From NCBI RefSeq assembly GCF_020539485.1, contig NZ_JACDXU010000002.1:620001-684000 (forward strand): 64,000 nucleotides of DNA, in the 5' to 3' direction. Positions 9,239 to 19,054 of this stretch are shown here, one piece after another. The stretch is from Fulverythrobacter ferritrahens (lineage in GTDB: Bacteria > Pseudomonadota > Alphaproteobacteria > Sphingomonadales > Sphingomonadaceae). Both the position numbers and the translations under genes were made by a program. The notes beneath the pieces are model-generated. The model saw nothing but the letters and a program-made list of their open reading frames with translations. It was not told the origin of the DNA and did not search any database. The stretch's first letter is position 1. Each line of letters opens with the position of its first letter.

Positions 9239-9267
9239 TTGCGAAGCGCGCGGGGGCTGACTAGAGC
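9239..9267 (+). promoter_or_regulatory. Candidate sigma70-type promoter for the cytochrome c gene
   Basis: TTGCGA at 9239-9244 and TAGAGC at 9262-9267 are separated by 17 bp, 35 bp before the ATG. A perfect TTGACA at 9232-9237 lies slightly upstream but would need a 24-bp spacer to this -10. The same -10 style (TAGRG) occurs before both tRNA loci in the window. Confidence 0.4.
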
Positions 9268-9302
9268 GGCGCCCAAACTCCAATCGCCCGGACAGATCAC
9301 GG

Positions 9303-9935
9303 ATGACCGACCGTTTCAACACCTTCGCCGGATGGCTTCTCTTCTCAGGTATCGTGGCCCTCGGCCTTTCGATCTTGAGCGGCATGTATTTTCAGGCCGA
9401 CAAGCACCATCCTCCGCATGAGATGGGCTTCCCGATCGCTGGCGTCGCGGAAGAAGGCGCGGGCTCGGGCCCGTCGCTGAACACGCTTCTCGCCTCGGCC
9501 GATCCGGCCAAGGGGGAGAAAGTATTCTCCAAGTGCGTCTCCTGCCACACGATCGATCAGGGCGGCGCCAATGGCATCGGCCCGAATCTGTTCGCGGTTG
9601 TGGGTGAAGGCATCGCCCAGGGCCGTGGCGGTTTCGCTTTCTCCAGCGCCCTTGCGGGTCATGGTGGCACCTGGACCTTCGAAAACCTCGACGAATGGCT
9701 GAAGAGCCCGCGCGGTTTCGCCAATGGCACCAAGATGAGCTTTGCCGGTCTTTCCAATCCGGAAGATCGTGCCAATCTGATCGCCTATCTCAACACGAAG
9801 GGTTCCAACCTGCCGCTTCCCGCCGCTGACGCAGCTCCGGCCGCCGATGCCGCCGCCGCTCCTGCGGAAGGCGAGGCTCCAGCTGCGGAAGGTTCGGAAG
9901 CTCCGGCTGCGGAAGCTGCTCCCGCCGCTCAATAA
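9303..9935 (+). CDS. Membrane-anchored cytochrome c
   Basis: The protein has an uncleaved-looking N-terminal helix (about residues 8-30). A class I cytochrome c domain follows, with the haem site CVSCH (residues 78-82) and an axial Met in the segment GTKMSFAGL. The last ~40 residues are an Ala/Pro/Glu repeat tail without structure. It resembles CycM/cytochrome c552 electron carriers that link the bc1 complex to terminal oxidases, facing the periplasm. It is monocistronic, with an intrinsic terminator 25 bp after the stop. The exact electron partner is inferred. Confidence 0.9.
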   Translation: MTDRFNTFAGWLLFSGIVALGLSILSGMYFQADKHHPPHEMGFPIAGVAEEGAGSGPSLNTLLASADPAKGEKVFSKCVSCHTIDQGGANGIGPNLFAVVGEGIAQGRGGFAFSSALAGHGGTWTFENLDEWLKSPRGFANGTKMSFAGLSNPEDRANLIAYLNTKGSNLPLPAADAAPAADAAAAPAEGEAPAAEGSEAPAAEAAPAAQ

Positions 9936-9957
9936 TCCGGCGCGCAGTACCGAAATT

Positions 9958-9990
9958 GAAAAAGGGCGGGGTAATTCCCGCTCTTTTTGT
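9958..9990 (+). terminator. Intrinsic terminator of the cytochrome c gene
   Basis: A 10-bp stem, AAAGGGCGGG at 9961-9970 pairing with CCCGCTCTTT at 9977-9986 (one G-U pair, 6-nt loop), runs directly into a T-rich tract. Confidence 0.85.
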
Positions 9991-10036
9991 TTGTTACTTG
10001 CGGATGCTCGATGCGGAGGAACTTTACCATCCGTTG

Positions 10037-10129
10037 TCGTCATGCTGAACTCGTTTCAGCATCCATTTATCCTCACAAGCGGCGGATCGATCAGGAGAAA
10101 TGGGCCCTGAAACAAGTTCAGGGTGACGA
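10037..10129. repeat. Inverted pair of REP-like palindromes (TGAA/TTCA type)
   Basis: Two ~32-bp arms (10037-10068 and 10098-10129) face each other. Each contains a 7-bp hairpin: TGCTGAA/TTCAGCA in the first and CCCTGAA/TTCAGGG in the second. The outer three base pairs differ between arms but both keep pairing, which suggests selection for structure. The remaining 9991-10214 stretch contains no gene. Confidence 0.75.
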
Positions 10130-10214
10130 TTGAGGCAGCGTGAAACCTTCCCTCTCGAAGCATTTCGCGGCCTGAACGTGAGTTGTCATCTGGCGCTTGC
10201 GAGGGCTGAGTCCC

Positions 10215-10877
10215 TCAGCGCCCCTTGAAACCCTGCGCGATGACGTACCATTCGGAAGAGCCCTTGCGGCTCGCAGGCGGCTTGGCGTGCTTTACCGTGG
10301 CGAAGTTCTGCTTCAGCAGCGTCAGCAGCTCGGAATCGGTTCCGCCGGCAAAGACCTTGGCCACGAAGGCGCCGCCGGGCGCCAGCGTCTGGATCGCGAA
10401 ATCGACGGCGGTTTCCACCAGCCCCATGGTGCGAAGATGGTCTGTCTGCTTATGGCCCACGGTATTCGCCGCCATGTCGGACAGGACGAGGTCAGGAGGG
10501 CCGTCCAGCGCCCCTTCCAGCGCTTCCGGCGCCTCGTCGGCCATGAAGTCCATCTGGAAGATGGTTACGCCCTCTATCGGCTCCGTGGGCAGCAGATCGA
10601 TCCCGACAATGGCCGCGCGCGGTGCCATCTTGCGCACCACCTGGCTCCAGCCGCCGGGGGCGATGCCCAGATCCACCACGCGCTGCGCGCCCTTCAACAG
10701 GCCGAATTTCTCGTCCAGCTCGATCAGCTTGTAGGCGGCCCGGCTGCGATAGCCCTCCGCCTTGGCCTGCTTCACATAGGGATCGTTGAGCTGGCGCGAC
10801 AGCCAGCGATTCGAGGAGGCTGTGCGGCCTCGAGCGGTTTTGACCCGCTTTTCGGGATTGCGTCCGGAACGGGTCAC
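10215..10877 (-). CDS. rlmE: 23S rRNA (uridine-2552-2'-O)-methyltransferase RlmE (FtsJ/RrmJ)
   Basis: RlmE methylates U2552 in the A-loop of 23S rRNA during late 50S assembly. The 220-residue protein has a basic N-terminal tail, the segment YRSRAAYKLIELDEKFG holding the first catalytic Lys, the SAM motif VVDLGIAPGGWSQVV, the Asp in LVLSDMA, and the second Lys in GAFVAKVF. This is the K-D-K-E pattern of the family. It overlaps the preceding Ppx/GppA gene by 4 bp, so the two are co-transcribed. Confidence 0.93.
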   Translation of the reverse strand: MTRSGRNPEKRVKTARGRTASSNRWLSRQLNDPYVKQAKAEGYRSRAAYKLIELDEKFGLLKGAQRVVDLGIAPGGWSQVVRKMAPRAAIVGIDLLPTEPIEGVTIFQMDFMADEAPEALEGALDGPPDLVLSDMAANTVGHKQTDHLRTMGLVETAVDFAIQTLAPGGAFVAKVFAGGTDSELLTLLKQNFATVKHAKPPASRKGSSEWYVIAQGFKGR

Positions 10878-12100
10878 GATGCTTGCCTTTTCAACCGGCG
10901 CAGATGGGCGCGCGCCTGTTCGCCTTCATTGTCGGCGCTCATCAGGCTGCGCAAGATGCCTTCGCGAATGCCGCGATCTGCCACGCCCAGCCGGGGCGCG
11001 GGCCAGATGTCGAGAATCGATTCGAGAATCGCGCAGCCTGCCACCACCAGATCCGCCCGCTCATTGCCGATGCAGGGCAATTGCTTGCGCTCTGCCGGGG
11101 AGAGTGTGGACAGGCGGCTGCTGATCGCGCGCATCGAATCGGATGGAACGATCAAGCCATCGACTGCCTTGCGATCATATTGCGGCAGGTCGAGATGCAC
11201 GCTGGCCAGCGTCGTTACCGTACCGCTGGTGCCCAGCAGGCGCAATTCGGGGGCGCGGGCGGAGGCAATGCGCTCTGCAAAGGGGGCAAAGCTCTCGCTC
11301 ACCAGCCGGCGCATCTCGCTGTAGCGGGCGAAGCGCGCCTCGGCGGAGGATTCGTCATGGCCGCAGGTCTCGGTGAGGGAAACGACGCCCCAAGGCACGC
11401 TCTGCCAGTCCACGATGGCGGGAATCGGCCCGCCTTGCTCGATCAGCACCAGCTCGGTCGATCCGCCGCCAATGTCGAAGATCACGGCGGGGCCCGTCCC
11501 GTCTTCCAGCAGGATGTGGCAGCCCAGCACGGCCAGCCTGGCCTCTTCCTCGGCGGAAATCACGTTCAGCACGATGCCGGTCTCGCGCTTCACGCGCTCG
11601 ATGAATTCATCGCCATTGCTGGCCCGACGGCAGGCCTCGGTCGCCACGGAGCGGGCGAGGTGGACATTGCGCCGCTTGAGCTTTTCGGAACAGATTTTCA
11701 GGGCGCACAGGGCTCGCTCCATTGCCTCGTCGGAAAGGCGTCCGGTCTGGGCCAACCCTTCGCCCAGCCGGACCACGCGGCTGAAGGCGTCGATCACCGT
11801 GAAATTGGCGCCGGAAGGCCGCGCGATCAGGAGGCGGCAATTATTCGTGCCAAGGTCGATCGCGGCATAGGAATTGCGAGGCAGCATATTGCCGCCGCGC
11901 GGATTCCCAACGGCCTGCAAAAAGCCTGGCCGGCCGCGTCCACCTGTGTCGGGCGTATTCGCCCTTGCTTCCTGCTTGTCGCCGGAAGCGCGGGATTGCC
12001 TGCTCTCAGGACCGGATTTGCGGGCTTTGCTTTTCCGCTTGCCCCGGCCCGATCGTTGCGCAGCGTCCCGCTGCCTGTCCGGCGGAATCACATCCGCCAT
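10874..12100 (-). CDS. Ppx/GppA family phosphatase
   Basis: The catalytic domain (from about residue 80) starts with the ASKHA phosphate-loop motif YAAIDLGTNNCRLLIA. It continues through SAEEEARLAVLG to the second ATP/phosphate loop FDIGGGSTELVL. Family members hydrolyse polyphosphate ends or pppGpp, and sequence alone does not decide between them. The first ~70 residues are an unusual Lys/Arg/Ser-rich, probably disordered extension; an internal Met at LPRNSYAA (ATG near 11886) could be an alternative start. It is the first gene of a two-gene unit with rlmE. Confidence 0.85.
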   Translation of the reverse strand: MADVIPPDRQRDAAQRSGRGKRKSKARKSGPESRQSRASGDKQEARANTPDTGGRGRPGFLQAVGNPRGGNMLPRNSYAAIDLGTNNCRLLIARPSGANFTVIDAFSRVVRLGEGLAQTGRLSDEAMERALCALKICSEKLKRRNVHLARSVATEACRRASNGDEFIERVKRETGIVLNVISAEEEARLAVLGCHILLEDGTGPAVIFDIGGGSTELVLIEQGGPIPAIVDWQSVPWGVVSLTETCGHDESSAEARFARYSEMRRLVSESFAPFAERIASARAPELRLLGTSGTVTTLASVHLDLPQYDRKAVDGLIVPSDSMRAISSRLSTLSPAERKQLPCIGNERADLVVAGCAILESILDIWPAPRLGVADRGIREGILRSLMSADNEGEQARAHLRRLKRQAS

Positions 12101-12212
12101 ACTCGAATTCTTTCTTGTTCTTATGCCCGCCCTTCAAAGGGGGGTACCTGGCCGACAAGCTAGCGCCATGCGGGTTATGGGGCAAGGCGCGTGAAAGAAG
12201 TGGAAGTGGGCC

Positions 12213-12241
12213 TTGACCAACCGCGGAACCCGCCCTAGAGG
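12213..12241 (+). promoter_or_regulatory. Candidate promoter of tRNA-Gln
   Basis: TTGACC at 12213-12218 and TAGAGG at 12236-12241 are spaced by 17 bp. A GC-rich discriminator follows before the tRNA starts at 12254, consistent with a stringently controlled stable-RNA promoter. Confidence 0.5.
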
Positions 12242-12253
12242 CACCCCCCGCGT

Positions 12254-12327
12254 TGCCCCGTCGTCTAATGGTAAGACTACGGACTCTGACTCCGTCAATT
12301 GAGGTTCGAATCCTCACGGGGCATCCA
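12254..12327 (+). tRNA. tRNA-Gln (CTG anticodon)
   Basis: A full cloverleaf is visible. The acceptor TGCCCCG pairs with CGGGGCA, the anticodon stem ACGGA/TCCGT encloses CTCTGAC with anticodon CTG, and the T arm GAGG..TTCGAAT..CCTC is present. The discriminator is T and the CCA end is encoded at 12325-12327. It decodes CAG. Confidence 0.92.
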
Positions 12328-12473
12328 TATTCCGGACATTATCGTTTCCTTTCGATGGGTTGCGGTCCTGTTTTGGCTAACTCCCTGGATTGGCTGGCCA
12401 TTACCCTGCTCGCCGCGGCATCTGCGCGGGGCGCGTGAGACTCCTTGACGGTGTCCGGCGGCACTCTTCCCCT

Positions 12474-12509
12474 GTCTTTTGGCACGGTCTTTCGGCACGG
12501 TCTTTTGGC
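12474..12509. repeat. 13-bp tandem repeat, about 2.8 copies
   Basis: The unit GTCTTTTGGCACG starts at 12474, repeats with one change (T to C) at 12487, and a partial third copy starts at 12500. It lies downstream of tRNA-Gln in non-coding sequence. Confidence 0.8.
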
Positions 12510-12570
12510 CGATGATCGGTCTGCCTTCTTCATCGATGCATCCGGTTTCTCAGCAGCGCCGTGTCGAATG

Positions 12571-12631
12571 AGTAATCCCGCTTCCAGTTCCCGCTTGAGC
12601 GGCTGACGATGGGAACGCTTGCGGGATTGCT
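12571..12631. repeat. Nested inverted repeat, possible structured RNA or relic element
   Basis: The outer stem pairs 12571-12581 with 12621-12631 (11 bp with one U-G). After a small internal loop, GTTCCC (12587-12592) pairs with GGGAAC (12611-12616), leaving an 18-nt apical loop. A short T run (TTTT) follows a few bases after the stem. Confidence 0.6.
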
Positions 12632-12818
12632 GGTTTTACTTGCTGGAGATTGATCCAATTATATCGGATGGGCGCGTGGGCCATTATGCGCACGCCGCCG
12701 CTGTGGTGCGGTCCGTGTGGCCGGCGTCTCTTTTGCCTGCGCGTGTTTGGGGAATTGCACGTGATCGGCCGGGTTAGGCGCTGTTGCAGGGGTGCAGGGC
12801 AATTAGTTGGGGGATTGC

Positions 12819-13292
12819 ATGAGTGGTGAAGGCGGGCAGCCGAACAAGACGGGCTGGCTCAGGATCGGCTCCATCGTGGTTGGCGCGCTGGTGGTGCTGA
12901 TGGTGATCGGAGCAAGGGCTGGCGGCGATGAAAGCAAGGGCGCAGGCGGTGTATCAGGCAGTGACACTGCTTCGGCCGCTGCGCCGCCGCTGGAAGTGAC
13001 CGCAGACGAACTCTCCAGGGCATATGACGCGAACGAAGCTGCTGCGCGGCAGCACTATGCCCAGCGTCCCCTGCTTGTTTCGGGGAAGATTGAGCGCATC
13101 GATCTGGATTTCAGGAACAGGTCGGTTCTTGTGCTTGGCCCGTCAAACCAGCTCCCGAGTGTTCAGGCATCGCTGACCGAAGCGACCCAAGGCAAGGCGG
13201 CATCGCTCTTCAAGGGACAGAACATCAGACTTCTTTGCCAGAACGTGTCAGAAGTTGCAGGTTCTCAGATACTTAGGGATTGTGAATTCTGA
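12819..13292 (+). CDS. Membrane-anchored OB-fold (tRNA_anti-like) protein
   Basis: The start is taken at the ATG at 12819, preceded by a GGGGG tract, rather than the TTG at 12807; this gives 157 residues. A transmembrane helix (IGSIVVGALVVLMVIG) follows a short cytosolic lead. The rest matches the tRNA_anti-like OB-fold pattern: VTADELSRAYDANEAAARQHYAQRPLLVSGKIERID, a central strand pair, and the ending LRDCEF with an earlier Cys (LLCQNV). Such proteins are common but have no defined function; the tRNA in the family name describes fold similarity only. It has no operon partner. Confidence 0.7.
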   Translation: MSGEGGQPNKTGWLRIGSIVVGALVVLMVIGARAGGDESKGAGGVSGSDTASAAAPPLEVTADELSRAYDANEAAARQHYAQRPLLVSGKIERIDLDFRNRSVLVLGPSNQLPSVQASLTEATQGKAASLFKGQNIRLLCQNVSEVAGSQILRDCEF

Positions 13293-13615
13293 AACAGTCA
13301 ACTGGCGATATTCAGTTCGCCAGCTGATCTGGCGCGGGCGGAATTCGGCAGAAACTCGAAAAATCGTAGTTAATTGCGGATTTACCACCTATTTACTCCG
13401 ATGAAACGATTTCAACCTAGTTTTAGGCGCATAAGGGTCGAAATATATAATCGGAGCCAGGATGGAACTGCGTGAAGCGGGGAGGCCATTATTTTTGTCT
13501 TGTGTTGTGGAAGCACGGCTCGTCCGGACGATAGCACAGCTACGTTCTTCCGGAGTTGGGCTGCCGCAGCACAACTATCCGGTTGATCCATATAGAATTA
13601 CGGATCAGTAGGCCC
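13293..13615. other. AT-rich intergenic region upstream of the EAL gene
   Basis: No gene is seen here. A 7-bp hairpin (CTGGCGA 13302-13308 with TCGCCAG 13317-13323) follows the preceding stop but lacks a T run. The part from about 13360 to 13460 is clearly AT-rich and includes a TATAAT at 13446-13451 without a good -35 box. Confidence 0.5.
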
Positions 13616-15184
13616 ATGACGCGGATTAACAGCGTCACCCTCGTCATAGCTCTGGGTGTTTGTGTCGCGATCGGTCTGCCGGTTGCAGCCGCGATCGGGT
13701 TGGCACGGGAAGAATCGGAGGAACGGGCCGAAAGTCGGGCACTGGGGCTGGCGCAAGTCGCTCTGGTGCAAGGCGAAGAGACGGGCAATCAGCTTGCCGC
13801 CGCGACAGACGCCATCAACAGGCTTCCAGCGGATCGCCCCTGTGATCGTGAAGGTGTCGATCTCATGCGGCAGATCGATCTGGAATCCACGCTGTTGCAA
13901 GCAGTAGGGTGGGCGGATGGAAACGTGATGCGCTGTTCCTCAATTGGAGGAAGCGAACGCCTATTCGACCTTGGCGAACCCGAAATGACTTCGTCGCTCC
14001 AGGCACGGATCAGGAGGAACGTAGTCCTTCTCGACCCGAGTGACCGGTATTTCGTGGTCCAGAGAGGCCATGGGGTGGCCGTAATCCACCAGCAATTGGC
14101 CCTGAGCTTCGTGAAAGATTATCCGAGCATGTCCGTTGCGCTGTTCAGCAAGTCAAAGGGAGAAATCCTGATGCAGAGGGGGGATGTCCCCCGCCGCTAT
14201 GTGCGCAGTTCGCAGCTCCCATATGAAACCTTCCGCGATGGAAACCGGCAGATCGCAATCGTCCGCTCGCCAAAATACGACATCGGGGCAATCGTAGTTC
14301 AATCCAATGCGAGCTTTTACAGCTACGTGAACCGGGCGGCACTGATCCTCATATCCATCGGATTGATCGTGGGGGTTTTTCTGTCCCTGCTTCTGATCGA
14401 TGGCGCTCGCCGCTGGACATCCTGGCCGGCATTGATCCGGTCGGGGCTGAAACGAGGGGAGTTTGAGCTGCATTATCAGCCGGTGGTTCGGCTGGAAGAT
14501 GAGAAAATCGTCGGAGCCGAGGTTCTGGTTCGATGGAGCGATCGAGGCAATCTCAGAATGTCGCCCGACCAGTTCATACCTCTGGCCGAAGATGCAGGGA
14601 TCATTACCCTCATCACGGACAAGGTCCTGGACCTGCTGGTAGCGGATGCGCAGGCCATCCTGAAGATCGATCCCAAATTCCATTTCGCCGTGAACATCTC
14701 TTCGCAGGATATTCACCGGGCCGATCTGGCTGAACGATTGAACTTCTTGATCAGACGTTCGGGTCTGGATGCGGGGCAAATCGTGGTGGAAGTGACCGAG
14801 CGCAGCGTGGTGGATGCCGAGCGAGCCGAGGCGACTTTGGGGCTGCTGCGCGCAACGGGTGTCAAGGTGGCTGTCGACGATTTCGGGACCGGCTATTCCA
14901 GTCTAGCGTCAGTCGCCAAGATGAAGCTCGATTTGCTGAAGATCGACAAATTGTTCGTCGGTGCAATCGGGACAAATTCAGAAGTGGGCCGCGTAACCAA
15001 CAAGATCGTCGATCTGGCAAAGCATCTTCATTTGGGGATTATCGCGGAAGGGATCGAAACGCGCGAACAGGCGGAGGCTCTTCGGAGCATGGGGGTCGAG
15101 TATGGTCAGGGTTACTATTTTGCACGGCCAATGATCCCGCACGACTTGCTGCAGAAATTGCGCAAACAGCGAGATGAAGGCTAG
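13616..15184 (+). CDS. CSS-domain EAL c-di-GMP phosphodiesterase
   Basis: The ATG at 13616 is preferred over an upstream TTG, giving 522 residues. An N-terminal transmembrane helix leads into a periplasmic CSS-motif sensor with a Cys in PCDREG and the MRCSS motif. A second transmembrane helix (AALILISIGLIVGVFLSLLL) follows, then an EAL domain. Residues for Mg2+ and c-di-GMP are kept: EVLVRW (EAL variant), the Asn of FAVNIS, the Glu of VEVTER, DDFGTGYSSL, KIDK and EGIE. There is no GGDEF domain. It should hydrolyse c-di-GMP and respond to periplasmic redox through the cysteines, as in known CSS-EAL proteins. Its position just before the exopolysaccharide locus suggests a link to surface polymer control. 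Confidence 0.88.
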   Translation: MTRINSVTLVIALGVCVAIGLPVAAAIGLAREESEERAESRALGLAQVALVQGEETGNQLAAATDAINRLPADRPCDREGVDLMRQIDLESTLLQAVGWADGNVMRCSSIGGSERLFDLGEPEMTSSLQARIRRNVVLLDPSDRYFVVQRGHGVAVIHQQLALSFVKDYPSMSVALFSKSKGEILMQRGDVPRRYVRSSQLPYETFRDGNRQIAIVRSPKYDIGAIVVQSNASFYSYVNRAALILISIGLIVGVFLSLLLIDGARRWTSWPALIRSGLKRGEFELHYQPVVRLEDEKIVGAEVLVRWSDRGNLRMSPDQFIPLAEDAGIITLITDKVLDLLVADAQAILKIDPKFHFAVNISSQDIHRADLAERLNFLIRRSGLDAGQIVVEVTERSVVDAERAEATLGLLRATGVKVAVDDFGTGYSSLASVAKMKLDLLKIDKLFVGAIGTNSEVGRVTNKIVDLAKHLHLGIIAEGIETREQAEALRSMGVEYGQGYYFARPMIPHDLLQKLRKQRDEG

Positions 15185-15475
15185 GCCACGTCGCCTGCGA
15201 TCGGAATGCGGTCGGCCCGCGCAGGAGGAATGGTGACAATGTCGGAGGCATAGCCTTGCAGAGCGTCCATATTCCGGTGCTGATCAGCGCCCCGGGCCTG
15301 CAACGATCCTCTACCCTCCGGATTCTGGGGCGTCGCCATTTCGGGGCGCCTTCTCACCCCCCTCTTGCAGGCCATGCGCCTGAAAGCGTAACCACCCGGT
15401 CCGCGACTCCTTAGGCCGGAGCCGATCATTGTCCGTGGCCGGTCATTCGCCTGCAAATTACGTGAGTATCCCGAA

Positions 15476-16642
15476 ATGAAGATTGCCGTTTTCGGCCTGG
15501 GCTATGTCGGATTGTCCAATGCCGTCCTGCTCGCACAGCACAATGATGTGGTTGCGGTGGATATTTCGCCCGAGCGGGTGGAGATGCTGAACGCGCGCAA
15601 ATCGCCCATCGTGGATGCGGAACTGGATGAGTTCCTGGCGACTAAGCCGCTCACTCTGATGGCGACTCTCGATCCGCAGGAAGCGCTGGCAGGCGCCGAT
15701 TTCGTGATCGTGGCCACGCCGACCAATTACGATGTGGAAACCGACAAGTTCGATACTTCCTCGGTCGAGGCGGTGATCAAGCTGGCGATGGCGGCCAATC
15801 CCTCCGCCACGATCGTGATCAAATCGACCATTCCGGTCGGCTTCGTTGACGATGTGCGCGAGCGTCTGGGCACTTCGCAGGTGATCTTCAGCCCCGAATT
15901 CCTGCGCGAGGGGCGGGCGCTTTATGACAACCTCCATCCTTCGCGCATCATCGTGGGCGAACGTTCGGAACGGGCGCGGGTCTTTGCGGATCTGCTGCTG
16001 GAAGGGGCGATCAAGAAGGACGTGGAGATTCTCTTCACCGACGCCTGCGAGGCGGAGGCGATCAAGCTGTTCGCCAACACCTATCTTGCGATGCGGGTGG
16101 CCTTCTTCAACGAACTGGACAGCTATGCCATGGCCCGTTCAATGGACACGCGCCAGATCATTGACGGGATCGGCCTCGATCCGCGCATCGGACGGCACTA
16201 CAACAATCCCAGCTTCGGCTATGGCGGCTATTGCCTGCCCAAGGACACCAAGCAGCTTCTCGCCAATTATTCGGAAGTGCCGCAGAACCTCATCCGTGCG
16301 ATTGTCGATGCCAATCGCACCCGCAAGGATTTTCTGGCAGATCAGATCATCGCGAAGAAGCCGAGGAAGGTCGGCGTGTTCCGGCTGGTGATGAAGGCCG
16401 GATCGGACAATTTCCGGGAATCGTCGATCCAGGGGATCATGAAGCGCATCAAGGCCAAGGGGATCGAGGTCGTGGTTTACGAACCGACCATGGCGGAAGC
16501 GGAATTCTTCGGTTCGAAAGTGGTTCGCGATCTCGACGCGTTCAAGCAGGAATGCGACATCATCATCGCCAACCGGATGATGCCCGCGATCGAGGATGTG
16601 AAGGACAAGGTTTTCACGCGCGATCTGTTTGGATCGGACTGA
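15476..16642 (+). CDS. ugd: UDP-glucose 6-dehydrogenase
   Basis: The enzyme oxidises UDP-glucose to UDP-glucuronate with two NAD+. The 388-residue length equals that of the E. coli type. The NAD site is [18 protein letters not shown] at the N-terminus, the central domain is followed by the catalytic Cys in [12 protein letters not shown] (about residue 250), and a UDP-binding C-terminal domain ends the protein. It opens the polysaccharide locus and feeds the next gene, an epimerase-like enzyme. Confidence 0.92.
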   Translation: MKIAVFGLGYVGLSNAVLLAQHNDVVAVDISPERVEMLNARKSPIVDAELDEFLATKPLTLMATLDPQEALAGADFVIVATPTNYDVETDKFDTSSVEAVIKLAMAANPSATIVIKSTIPVGFVDDVRERLGTSQVIFSPEFLREGRALYDNLHPSRIIVGERSERARVFADLLLEGAIKKDVEILFTDACEAEAIKLFANTYLAMRVAFFNELDSYAMARSMDTRQIIDGIGLDPRIGRHYNNPSFGYGGYCLPKDTKQLLANYSEVPQNLIRAIVDANRTRKDFLADQIIAKKPRKVGVFRLVMKAGSDNFRESSIQGIMKRIKAKGIEVVVYEPTMAEAEFFGSKVVRDLDAFKQECDIIIANRMMPAIEDVKDKVFTRDLFGSD

Positions 16643-16719
16643 TCCGCAGGCAGGGCCATCCATGCCGGTTTCGGCAAACACGGCGGGAAAACAGGGCCGG
16701 AAAACAGGGGAAATGAAAA

Positions 16720-17712
16720 GTGCAGGAAGATGGCCCGATTCTGGTGACCGGTGCGGCCGGTTTTATCGGCCATGCCGTGGCTCACCGGCTGCTGGAGCGG
16801 GGTGAGCGGGTCATCGGGGTCGATAATCTCAACGATTATTACGACGTTTCTCTCAAGGAAGCTCGTCTGGCGACCTTCAACGGGCGGCGCGAATTCGCCT
16901 TCCACCACGGCGATATAGCAGATGCTCCGGCCATGGCGGAGATGGTGCGCGCCAATGGCGTAACGCGGATCGTCCATCTCGCCGCGCAGGCAGGGGTGCG
17001 GTACAGCCTTGAGCAGCCCTTCGCCTACGAACATTCCAATCTGGCCGGCCATCTTTCCCTGCTGGAGGCCAGCCGCCACGTGCCGGGCTTCCGGCATCTC
17101 GTTTATGCCTCGTCCTCGTCTGTCTATGGGGAGCGGCCGATGGGCGGGCAGGGCTTTTGCGAGGACGAGCGGGTGGACAAGCCTGCCTCGCTCTATGCTG
17201 CCACCAAGGCCGCCTGCGAGCTGATGAGCCAGAGCTACACCCATCTTTTCGATCTTCCGCAGACCGGCCTGCGCTTCTTTACCGTCTATGGCCCCTGGGG
17301 CAGGCCCGACATGGCCTATTTCAAGTTCACCCGGAAGATCATGGCCGGAGAGCCGATCGAGGTTTACGGCGAAGGCCGGATGGCGCGGGACTTCACCTAT
17401 ATCGACGACATCGTCGATGGCGTGATCGGGGCGCTCGATAATCCGCCGCCTCAGGGGGATCACCGCATCCTCAACATCGGCGATAGCCGCCCCGTGGGGC
17501 TGATGGACATGATACAGACGCTGGAGAGAGTTCTCGGCCGGGAGGCGGTGAAGATCATGAAGCCGATGCAGCCGGGAGACGTTACGGCGACTTACGCGGA
17601 TGTCTCCAAGCTCCACGCGCTGACGGGCTATCATCCCGAGGTAATGCTGGAGGATGGGCTTGCCCGGTTCGCGAAGTGGTATCGGGAATTTTATCCGGAG
17701 GAATTCGGCTGA
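16720..17712 (+). CDS. NAD-dependent epimerase, UDP-glucuronate 4-epimerase-like
   Basis: This extended short-chain dehydrogenase has the Rossmann motif GAAGFIGHAVAHRLLERG, the substrate-class motif DNLNDYYDVSLKEARL typical of UDP-glucuronate 4-epimerases, and the catalytic Tyr-Lys in YAATK. It probably converts the UDP-GlcA made by the preceding gene to UDP-GalA. The start is a GTG at 16720; the nearby ATG at 16713 is in another frame. It sits 77 bp downstream of ugd in the same direction. Confidence 0.88.
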   Translation: MQEDGPILVTGAAGFIGHAVAHRLLERGERVIGVDNLNDYYDVSLKEARLATFNGRREFAFHHGDIADAPAMAEMVRANGVTRIVHLAAQAGVRYSLEQPFAYEHSNLAGHLSLLEASRHVPGFRHLVYASSSSVYGERPMGGQGFCEDERVDKPASLYAATKAACELMSQSYTHLFDLPQTGLRFFTVYGPWGRPDMAYFKFTRKIMAGEPIEVYGEGRMARDFTYIDDIVDGVIGALDNPPPQGDHRILNIGDSRPVGLMDMIQTLERVLGREAVKIMKPMQPGDVTATYADVSKLHALTGYHPEVMLEDGLARFAKWYREFYPEEFG

Positions 17713-17919
17713 CCGTTCTTGCCATGCGGCAGGTGCGATATGGCGGCACGGATCGCGGACTTACGCGGGCAGGCCGTTACTGATAGCGTAAAAAATATGC
17801 TAATGTTTTATTGAGGTTACGCTCCAGCGAACCTTTGCTGCGGATGTTCACGAAATCATCGTAATTGTTGCGCATTGCAGCATAGGTTGGCACATGGTCT
17901 TCATGGGTTTCGGCAGTAA

Positions 17920-18999
<1,080 letters not shown>

Positions 19000-19054
19000 T
19001 AGGTTGTAGCTGACACGCTGTATCTGACGCACTGTCATGAAAGGGAGGATTGCT

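Larger units (their letters stand above)
12328..12818. other. Gene-poor interval with a tandem repeat and a long structured inverted repeat
   Basis: No convincing coding sequence is seen in this 491-bp gap. It contains about 2.8 copies of a 13-bp tandem unit (12474-12509) and a nested inverted repeat at 12571-12631. Small open frames on both strands lack ribosome-binding sites and look like shadows. Confidence 0.6.

Noticed and set aside
9810-9935. A repeat array in the cytochrome c gene
   Set aside because: It codes the low-complexity Ala/Pro/Glu tail of the protein and is explained by that.
17890-17910. A sigma54-like promoter (TTGGCAC) before gmd
   Set aside because: The downstream TTGC element expected 5 bp later is missing, so it is probably chance.
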